A DNA stretch of 18,425 bases from Bryobacterales bacterium (GTDB lineage: Bacteria > Acidobacteriota > Terriglobia > Bryobacterales > Bryobacteraceae), in assembly GCA_003132865.1 (NCBI GenBank), contig PKYZ01000310.1, positions 4,166-22,590 of the forward strand. Direction: 5' to 3'. Made by a program: the position numbers and the translations under genes. The notes beneath the pieces are model-generated. The model was not told the origin of the DNA and did no database searches. It saw nothing but the letters and a program-made list of their open reading frames with translations. Below are positions 1-6,599 of the stretch, piece by piece; positions within the stretch are counted from its first letter, which is position 1, and each line of letters starts with the position of its first letter.

Positions 1-167
1 GCCTCCGGCCAGGCGGCGTGAGGCGCCGCCGCAGCGCGAGGCGCCGCCCCACACTCTGACCGCTTGATTACGTGACCGTACTTAAGAAATCGTGTACTTA
101 GCCATCATGTTGGGCAGCGCCGTCCGCCGCCATCGGCACAGGATCGCCTGCCCCACATGACCGGCCC
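1..167. other. Non-coding left edge, no gene recognised
   Basis: I see no gene here. The first 50 bases are very GC-rich and hold an 11-base direct repeat (GAGGCGCCGCC at about 20-30 and 38-48). A possible 7-base-pair hairpin (12-18 with 24-30) overlaps the first copy. It has no T-run after it on either strand, so I do not call it a terminator. The 7-mer GTACTTA occurs twice near 75-100. This stretch lies downstream of the minus-strand permease remnant. Confidence 0.4.
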
Positions 168-498
168 TTACTCGTACTTGAGCGCGGTGAGCGGATCCAC
201 CCATGTGGCGCGCCGCGCCGGATACCAGCTTGCCAGCATGGCGACGATCAGCCATGCCATGCCGGCGGTTGCGAACGCCACGGGATCGAAGGGACTCAAG
301 CCGAAGAGAAACCCGCGCAATAGGTTCACGGCCGCAAACGCTCAGCAGCAATCCGCCGAGAATACCCAGCTCGGTGATGCGCAGACCCTCGGCCAGCACC
401 ATCCACTGCACATCGCCGGGCGCGGCGCCCAAGGCCATGCGCACGCCAATCTCGCGCGTGCGCTGCGACACCGCATAGGCCACTACGCCGCACAAGCC
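168..498 (-). pseudogene. C-terminal remnant of a MacB/FtsX-like (ADOP) permease, frameshifted
   Basis: Only the last ~110 residues of a permease that would normally be about 800 long survive. The minus strand reads [18 protein letters not shown], then VRMALGA and GGLLLSV, the conserved FtsX-domain loop and membrane segment. At about 331-343 the frame changes (net one extra or two missing bases). The other frame then continues with [36 protein letters not shown] and stops at 168-170. The PARRA..DP..ALK.E ending is the standard C-terminus of MacB-like permeases and matches the end of the intact permease at the right edge of the window (YFPARRAARVDPMVALRCE). On the 5' side the homology stops abruptly next to an in-frame TAA near 500. 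Truncation plus frameshift make this clearly non-functional. Confidence 0.85.
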
Positions 499-511
499 TT
501 AAGAGAGGCTT
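494..511. repeat. Short inverted repeat at the permease truncation point
   Basis: AAGCCT at 494-499 pairs with AGGCTT at 506-511 across a 6-base loop. The repeat sits exactly where the permease homology ends. It may be a rearrangement scar or chance; six base pairs is short. From 512 to 676 I see no gene. Part of this stretch (about 595-640) is clearly more AT-rich than its surroundings. Confidence 0.3.
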
Positions 512-676
512 TGTCCATTCGTACGGATCGGCGGCCGTTCGCACGATCAGAGCGAAGTAGCCATTTCCCGACGCCTGTCACCGCTAGAGGTAGTAGAAAG
601 GCAGGGCAAATTCTATCAGATAAATTAAATTGCCACCCGTGTCAAGCCATGTCGCTGTGCGTCCGCCAAGAGAACG

Positions 677-1036
677 CTATGGCTGCAAACGCTCCCGCAA
701 AGACTCCAGTTCGGCCTTTGGGTCGCCCGGCGAATCGCTTCGTCCGGATCAGTGTCTGCAAATCCAGCACGTAGTAACGGATGCCAAATGTCTCCACCGT
801 GACAGCGTGAGCAACCGGGTCTTCATAACGCCCGCCACCGCACCACGCAGGTACGGATGGCATGCGCCGAGGGTGCCCACCAGTCTTTGCAGGTTCCGTT
901 CGCTCCGGCTGTAAACGACATCGATGTCCTGAGTGGATCGTGCCGAGCCATGCGCCGCGGCGGCCACCCCGCCGGCCAGAATGAACTCCACGTCAGCCGA
1001 TGCCAGCGTACGAAGCAGCTCAGCGAAGCGTGTCAA
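677..1036 (-). pseudogene. Nucleotidyltransferase (MNT/AbiEii-like fold), deleted and frameshifted
   Basis: From a TTG at 1036 the minus strand encodes MTRFAELLRTLASADVEF, then ILAGGVAAAAHGSARST and QDIDVVYSRS. This is the GG...HG...T.DiDvvY active-site pattern of small pol-beta-superfamily nucleotidyltransferases. The reading breaks after PYLRGA (about 838-848). Another frame resumes with GGGRYEDPVAHAVTVETFGI and YYVLDLQTLIRTKRFAGRPK, the C-terminal half of the same family. Compared with the family layout as I recall it, roughly 30-40 residues between the halves are missing. A second frame change at about 713-722 leads to AELESLRERLQP and a stop at 677-679. The start overlaps the upstream small gene by 17 bases, as expected for a coupled pair. 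The active-site half remains, but a working enzyme is unlikely. Confidence 0.8.
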
Positions 1037-1193
1037 GTTGGCGCTCCGTGGCGGCTCGCAGCTCTTCTCGAAAGCGCTCGAAGTCTTCTAGCGCCTGGAG
1101 GCGTTCCTCCACGCTGCGGCGGAGTGACTCCTCAATCAGCGTCATATCGATATCGCGCTTGTACGACTCGATGATTTCGTCAATGGAGTTCAC
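1020..1193 (-). CDS. Small charged helical protein, partner of the nucleotidyltransferase
   Basis: This is a 57-residue open frame starting at a GTG, with GAAGAGGG about six bases upstream as a plausible ribosome binding site. The product (MNSIDEIIESYKRDIDMTL, IEESLRRSVEERLQALEDF and so on) is highly charged and looks entirely helical. It resembles the short proteins often encoded just before nucleotidyltransferases, with the pattern 'DEIIE.Y..D.D.TLI.E.LR.SVEERL..L..F..EL'. It ends inside the start of the nucleotidyltransferase (17-base overlap) and starts 43 bases after the GH3 stop on the same strand, so it could be read through from there. The frame is undamaged although its partner is broken. 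A toxin-antitoxin role is possible but unproven. Confidence 0.7.
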   Translation of the reverse strand: MNSIDEIIESYKRDIDMTLIEESLRRSVEERLQALEDFERFREELRAATERQLDTLR

Positions 1194-1236
1194 AAACGGG
1201 CCCTCTTCATGATACGCCAGTAATCCCGCTAGCGTG

Positions 1237-3336
1237 CTACTTGACCGCCATTTGCAGTCGTTCGTCCGCCGACGAGCCTCCCACCGCGATGCGCGTTCCC
1301 GGCTCCGCCTTCAGCGGCATCTCGACGGTGCGCTTCTCGTGCGGCTTCAGCGAGACGCGCTGGAATCCCCGCAGTTGCTTCAACCCCGCGCGCTGTACAT
1401 AGAGCTGCACCACTTCGTCGCCCGGCCGCTTTCCCGTATCCGTCACATCCAGGCCGACCGTGCCGGCATGGTACCGCAGGTGTGAGTATTGGAAACTTGT
1501 ATAGCTAAGTCCGAAGCCGAAAGGATAAAGCGGCTCGCCTTTGAAGTATGTGTAAGTGCGGCCGTGGCGAATGTCGTAATCCATCATGGGCGGCAGTTGA
1601 TCGAGTGACTTCGGCCACGTCTGATTCAGACGCCCCGCGGGATCGTAGTCGCCGAACAACACGTCCGCAATCGCCGTGCCTTGCTCCTGGGCGGCGTGCG
1701 CAATGTGGAGAATGGCCGGCACGTTCTGCTGGGTCCAGTTGATCGCGTACGGGAAGCTCGACACCAGCACCACGACCGTCTTCGGATTAGCGGCGTACAC
1801 CTGTTTGATCAACGCTTCCTGCGAGAGGTCGATGGACTCCCGGTCGCGCCCCTCTCGGCCTTCACCCGGATCGGCGCAGGGCTTGCTCGACACGTCCATA
1901 TTGAAAATCGCCATGATGTTGGTCGCGCCGCATATGGGATGATTCCCCACCACGATCACCGCCACATCCGACGAACTGGCAGCTTTCACCGCCGCACCGT
2001 CCGCATTGTCGGCGGCGTAATTCACCGTCGTGCCGGGCGCCACCTTCTCGCGAATGCCCTGCAGCGGCGTAATAGCATAAGGCGGCCGGCCGCCGTACAT
2101 GTCGATCGACGCTTCACCGGCACGAGGCCCAACCACGGCGATGGATCTGATCGCGTTCTTATCTAGCGGCAGAAAGCCATTCGCATTCTTCAGCAGCACC
2201 ACCGATTCGCGCGCTACATCCAGCGCCACACGCTTATGCTTCTCCGTAGTCCACGGCTCCGCTTCGCCCACGCCCCCGACGCTGGAGTAAGGCACCATCG
2301 ACGGCGTATCGAGCAACCCCAGCCGGATCACGGTTCTGAATTTGCCCCTGAGCACCGCATCGATATCCGCCTCAGTCAGCAGGTGATCGGCCAGATCCTG
2401 CTTCGCCACTTTCGGTATGTTGAAAAAGAATGTGAGTACCTGGCCAATGCCGGCTTTGATCGCTTCCGCCAAGGCCTGCTCCTGCGTCTTGTAATAGTGA
2501 CGCGGATTGACCATCAGCTCCACGGCCAGCGCATCGGAGGAGATGATTCCGTCCGCGCCCCACTCCTTGACGGCCAGGTTTTTAAGGATTGGGTTCACCG
2601 TCATCGGCACATGGTTCCAGGCGTTGTAAGATGCCATGAACGACTTAGCGCCGCCCTCCACGAATCCCATCCGGAACGGCGCAGAGTAATAGTCGCGCAG
2701 CAACTGTTCATCGAAATCTGAAGAGGAACTTCCGCGCGTGGTTTCGTTGCTGTTGGCCAGGAAGTGTTTCATCAGGGAAGCGGCCTGCCAATACTTGGGG
2801 TTGTCGCCTTGCATCCCCTTGATGAATGCCACAGCCATCGTTCCGGTGAAGAACGCGTCTTCGCCATAGCTCTCGTTGTTTCTTCCCCAACGCGGGTCGC
2901 GCGCCAGGTCCGCATTGGGTCCCCACACCACCAACACGCTACTCTTGTACTTCTCGTTTTGGTAGATGTAGCGGGCTTCGTATCCTTGAACCGCGCCCGC
3001 GCGTCGGATCAGCGCCGGGTCCCAGGTTGAAGCCATCCCGATTACCTCAGGGAACTGCGTGGTGGTCACCGCCTTCTGGTTGAAATCGCCCTTGCGCACC
3101 AGGCCATGCAGTCCTTCCGAGCCGCCCGCATCGGGGATGTGCAGGCGCTGTACGGCGGTGCTCGTAGCCAGACAGGCAAGTTTTTCATCCGGCGTCATCA
3201 GCGACAGGATGTTATCCACCCGCTGTTCCAATGGCAGGCTGGGATCTTGAAATGGGTATTGACTCTGGGCGTTGAGCGGCGCCATGGCGGCGAGTAGCGC
3301 GGTGCAGGCCGCTGCGATGTGCGTGTTGGTGTTCAT
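1237..3336 (-). CDS. Secreted GH3 beta-xylosidase/beta-glucosidase
   Basis: About 699 residues, a near-normal length for a three-domain GH3 enzyme that removes terminal beta-linked xylose or glucose. The N-terminus (MNTNTHIAAACTALLAAM, cleavage near NAQ-S) looks like a signal peptide, so the enzyme is probably exported. Family landmarks in order: GSEGLHGL, the RDPRWGRNNESYGED substrate-binding stretch, LMKHFLAN, and the nucleophile region GADGIISSDALAVE with the Asp near residue 268. Next come the C-terminal alpha/beta sandwich (ARESVVLLKN, VAVVGP) and a fibronectin-III-like end (DTGKRPGDEVVQLYV, LRGFQRVSLKP). The order and the GLLTEADIDAVLRG-like stretch favour the xylosidase/glucosidase branch; exact substrate is not decidable here. 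The FnIII domain looks slightly shortened. An alternative ATG at 3351 adds five residues; neither start has a clear Shine-Dalgarno sequence. Confidence 0.92.
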   Translation of the reverse strand: MNTNTHIAAACTALLAAMAPLNAQSQYPFQDPSLPLEQRVDNILSLMTPDEKLACLATSTAVQRLHIPDAGGSEGLHGLVRKGDFNQKAVTTTQFPEVIGMASTWDPALIRRAGAVQGYEARYIYQNEKYKSSVLVVWGPNADLARDPRWGRNNESYGEDAFFTGTMAVAFIKGMQGDNPKYWQAASLMKHFLANSNETTRGSSSSDFDEQLLRDYYSAPFRMGFVEGGAKSFMASYNAWNHVPMTVNPILKNLAVKEWGADGIISSDALAVELMVNPRHYYKTQEQALAEAIKAGIGQVLTFFFNIPKVAKQDLADHLLTEADIDAVLRGKFRTVIRLGLLDTPSMVPYSSVGGVGEAEPWTTEKHKRVALDVARESVVLLKNANGFLPLDKNAIRSIAVVGPRAGEASIDMYGGRPPYAITPLQGIREKVAPGTTVNYAADNADGAAVKAASSSDVAVIVVGNHPICGATNIMAIFNMDVSSKPCADPGEGREGRDRESIDLSQEALIKQVYAANPKTVVVLVSSFPYAINWTQQNVPAILHIAHAAQEQGTAIADVLFGDYDPAGRLNQTWPKSLDQLPPMMDYDIRHGRTYTYFKGEPLYPFGFGLSYTSFQYSHLRYHAGTVGLDVTDTGKRPGDEVVQLYVQRAGLKQLRGFQRVSLKPHEKRTVEMPLKAEPGTRIAVGGSSADERLQMAVK

Positions 3337-3360
3337 GGCAATCACGCGCATAATATCACT
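3337..3360. promoter_or_regulatory. Compact divergent start region, possible leaderless promoters on both strands
   Basis: Only 24 bases separate the preferred starts of the GH3 gene (minus, 3336) and the TIGR03790 gene (plus, 3361). On plus, CATAAT (3349-3354) matches the -10 consensus in five of six positions and ends six bases before the ATG at 3361, the spacing expected for a leaderless transcript. On minus, TATTAT (3355-3350) also matches five of six. No Shine-Dalgarno sequence is visible for either gene, and -35 elements would have to lie inside the opposite coding sequence. Inference from sequence only. Confidence 0.35.
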
Positions 3361-4455
3361 ATGCGGCGATCCACACTGGCGCTCGGCTTGCTGGCCTGCT
3401 ATTCCGCGCTACTCGGGCAGGGCGGGGAAGCGGTCCTGCTGGTGGTGAACCGTGCCGACCCCGTTTCGCGGCGCATCGCCGACTATTACATTCCCAAGCG
3501 CGGCATCCCGCTCAAGAACGTGTGCAAGCTGGACATTCTGTCCGAGAAGGAGGAGATCGACTGGGACACGTATGTGGAGCAAGTCGAGCGGCCCATCGCC
3601 CGCTGTCTGGCCAAGGCTAATCTGCGCGAGCAGGTGCTCTACATCGTCACCACCATGGGAGTGCCGCTGAAGGTGAGCGGCGGCGGCGAGGGACCTGCCG
3701 CCGAATCCTGCGCGGTCGATTCCGAGCTGACGCTACTCTACTCCAAAATGAAGGGGAAACGCTTCCCGCGCGCGGGCCTGGTGCCCAATCCGTTTTATCG
3801 CCAGAAGGACCAGCCATTCACGCACGCGCGCTTTCCCATCTACCTGGTGACGCGCCTGGCCGGTTACGATTTCGACGACGTGAAGGGCATCGTCGACCGG
3901 TCGCTCGCCGCCCGCAACCAGGGCAAGTTCGTACTCGACCTCAAGTCCGATGACGATTCCGAGGGCAACAATTGGCTGCGCACCGCCGCCCTGGCGCTGC
4001 CCAAGGAACGCGTTGTGATGGACGAATCCACCAAGGTGGTAACCGTTGAAAAGGATGTTATCGGTTACGCCGGCTGGGGGTCCAACGATCCCAATCGGCA
4101 TCAGCGCAACCTCGGATTTCAATGGCTGCCGGGCGCGCTGGTCAGCGAGTATGTTTCGACCGACGGCCGCACCTTCCGGCGCCCACCCGCCGGTTGGACG
4201 ATCGGCACGTGGAAGGAAGCCGGAGGTTGGTTCGCCGGCTCACCGCAAACGCTGACTGCCGACTACATCCACGAAGGCGCCACGGGCTGTTCCGGCCACG
4301 TCTACGAGCCGTTCTTGGAGTTCACACCGCACCCCGATCAGCTTTTCCCGGCCTATTTCCACGGCCGCAATCTGGCTGAGAGTTACTATGTTGCGATTCC
4401 CGGACTGAGCTGGCAGAACATCGTGGTGGGGGATCCGCTGTGCAAGCTGAAGTGA
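3361..4455 (+). CDS. TIGR03790 family exported protein of unknown function
   Basis: 364 residues from ATG 3361; an in-frame ATG at 3319 would add 14 residues that merely overlap the GH3 start and spoil the signal peptide. The N-terminus (MRRSTLALGLLACYSALLG) is a good signal peptide. The body fits the TIGR03790 pattern: VLLVVNRADPVSRRIADYY, the KRGIPLKNVCKLD block, YIVTTMGVPLKV, GWGSNDPNRHQRN, GATGCSGHVYEPFLE and the ending LSWQNIVVGDPL. The biochemical role is unknown. As I recall, the family was defined as occurring in genomes that carry exosortase (PEP-CTERM-type sorting), in Acidobacteria, Verrucomicrobia, Planctomycetes and others; no exosortase is visible in this window. The gene converges on the ATPase operon with only ten bases between stops and no obvious terminator. 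Confidence 0.85.
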   Translation: MRRSTLALGLLACYSALLGQGGEAVLLVVNRADPVSRRIADYYIPKRGIPLKNVCKLDILSEKEEIDWDTYVEQVERPIARCLAKANLREQVLYIVTTMGVPLKVSGGGEGPAAESCAVDSELTLLYSKMKGKRFPRAGLVPNPFYRQKDQPFTHARFPIYLVTRLAGYDFDDVKGIVDRSLAARNQGKFVLDLKSDDDSEGNNWLRTAALALPKERVVMDESTKVVTVEKDVIGYAGWGSNDPNRHQRNLGFQWLPGALVSEYVSTDGRTFRRPPAGWTIGTWKEAGGWFAGSPQTLTADYIHEGATGCSGHVYEPFLEFTPHPDQLFPAYFHGRNLAESYYVAIPGLSWQNIVVGDPLCKLK

Positions 4456-4465
4456 GCCCCTCAGA

Positions 4466-6599
4466 TTATGGCCCAACCGCGTAGCTGATGGCGTGATGCG
4501 AGATCCAGGCACCGAACAGGGGAACCGCGAGACGGTCGCCGGGAGTGAGCAGGTAGCGTCGCGTGAGCCAACGGTGTGCGGCGGGCGATACGTCTGCCGG
4601 CCCTTGGCTCAGATGGTCGAGGGCCTCGCGGGCCGCGGCGGGCGCGCTCTTGTACATGTCGCGGAAATAAGGCTCCGCCCATTCGATGGCACGCCCTTCC
4701 ACGGCGGCGATGTCCGCGATCATCGCCGTACGCCGATCGGTGTCGTTCAGCCGACTGACCAGCAGCGAGCCGAAGGCCTGGAGCAAGAAGGGCTGGCCGC
4801 CGGTTCTCTCGAAAACCTCTTGCGCGACCTCGGCTGGAATGGCATCGGCGGGGAAGCCGGGATCCGGTTGCACGAGCAGCCCGATGGAGGTTGGTTCATC
4901 AAGGAAGGGAAGCTTGATCTGGCGCGCGCTGATGAAGTGGTCGTCCCATACGCGGTCCAGTTCGTCGAAGGGTGCGGCCCCGGAGACCAACAGGCGCACG
5001 CGGCGGCGATGCTGGATCGTGGCGCGGAACAATCCCATCAATTGGAGAAATTCCTGCCGGCTGCCCGGGAAAAGATCTTCTAGGCGCTCGAATTCGTCGA
5101 TGGCGATGAGCACGCGGCGGCTGTCTGGAAGCTGGTCGAGCTGTTCGAGCCACGCGGCCGCGGCTTCCATGGGCGGGGCCTGCCGGCAACGGCGGCAGGT
5201 CGGTCCGCCGATGCAGCTTCGCTTGAATGAGCGCTTGTTCGGCGAGTTTGTTCCAGAATGCGCCCACGGATGCCACCGGGTGCGCTTGAAGGTCGAAGAA
5301 GACACAGACGGTATCGGGCAGCATTCCGGGCAGCATCTTGAGAAGTGAGGTCTTGCCGGCGCGTCTGGGCGCCAGCAATTGCAGGGAAACGGCGTTGCCG
5401 GCATCGGCGAGGGCGTCCTCGATTTCATGGACCGCGTGTTCGCGGCCGCGGAACAAGTCCGGACCTGCCTCGGGAGAAAGCGACTCGAACACGCGAAATG
5501 GGTTGAGTATCCGGCCGGCCGCGTTCTTCTCCGCTTCGATGCGCAGCGCCTGGCCGGCATCCCGGAGCGCGAGCAGCGGTTCTTCGAAGGGCTGCGTGAA
5601 TGCGTCGCGCTTGGCCCGAAGCTGGTTTTCAATGCCATTCAGTTGGGTGGCAAGTCCTTCCAGATGCTTGAGCCGGTGATGCGGACTGAATGCCGCGTTG
5701 GCGGCGGCCAGATACCGTCCGGCCTCGCTGAAGCTCAGCAGGAGCAGATCGGCACCTTGGATGCCAGGCAGCCAGAATCCGCGGAGCTCGGCGATTGCCT
5801 GGAAGTCTATCACTCGGGCTAGTCGCGCCAACTCTCGTGCGCGAAGCTTAGCTTCGGTCCGTCGTCCAATGCGCCGCTGCCCTGGGGCGATGGAGCAGGC
5901 GTCGAGGACGCGCCGGGCGAGCGCGGGGTTGGCGTCGGCTTCAGCGAGCATGTGATCCTCAAGGAATGGGAGAGGCAGCAAGCTCAGTTCGTGATAAAGT
6001 ACCGGGGTCCAGGCGAGACTGCTGCGGTGAGTGAAGGCATTCCACACCCACGCCAGACCGGCCACGACTAGCTCGAGCGGGAAAATAAGGATCCGGGGCA
6101 GGCCAAGAATCCAATCTCTACCAACACTGCCGCGACGTGCAGAGAAAGTACCAACGGCAAAAAAGGAAGCGAGAACTCCAAACGAGACCGAAGGGATCAA
6201 CGCTACACCGATTGTCAAGCACATTGCCACGACGCTGCCGTAGCTGCCAAAACTCGCTGCCACGCCCAAGCCTTCCGGAACGGACATGAGAACGCCGAGC
6301 AAGACTGCACCCAGGCACACGAACACGACCACCGCTCCAGCCATCCTCGAAGAAGAAGAGCGGAGTGAGATCGAGATTCCACCCGCAACGCCAAGCGCCA
6401 AAAAGAGTACGAACAGATGCACCGAGCGCAACAGCCACCAATAGTGGACGACGGAAGCACGTTGGCGAAGCAATTTCCACAGGGACTTCTCTGGATCGAC
6501 CCCCACACGGCGTAGCAGGAGGTACAGCGTAACCGGTTGCATGAACAGAAGCCAGGTGAATCGCCAGAAACCCGGGAGACCTTCCGTTGACTGATTCAC
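4466..6599 (-). pseudogene. Membrane-anchored STAND/AAA-type ATPase with one frameshift
   Basis: The gene starts at a GTG (6599) overlapping the upstream stop by four bases (GTGA), so it is probably translationally coupled. Residues 1-190 hold a hydrophobic region with about four or five membrane segments (roughly 58-78, 87-107, 121-150, 165-187). Residues 190-360 are a charged, mostly helical linker. An orc1/AAA_16-like ATPase follows: NPFRVFESLSPE, DLFRGREHAV and Walker A APRRAGKTSLL at about 410-420. At 5170-5183, within GGGCGGGGCC, one base too many (or two too few) shifts the frame at about residue 473. The other frame continues seamlessly with APPMEAAAAWLEQLDQ, Walker B VLIAIDEFERLED, TGGQPFLLQAFGSLLV and a winged-helix-like end to TAA at 4466. 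Repaired length is about 710. This could be a true lesion or a base-call error; everything else is intact. Function is unknown; a signalling or conflict role is inferred. Confidence 0.78.

Noticed and set aside
12..30. Hairpin as a transcription terminator
   Set aside because: No T-run follows on either strand, and the GC-rich repeat alone does not make a terminator.
157..774. 205-codon open frame on plus
   Set aside because: It spans the antisense of two pseudogenes and the gap between them, with no signs of a real protein.
5170..5183. Programmed frameshift or phase variation in the membrane-STAND gene
   Set aside because: The G-runs are only three or four long, with no slippery heptamer or downstream structure that I can identify.
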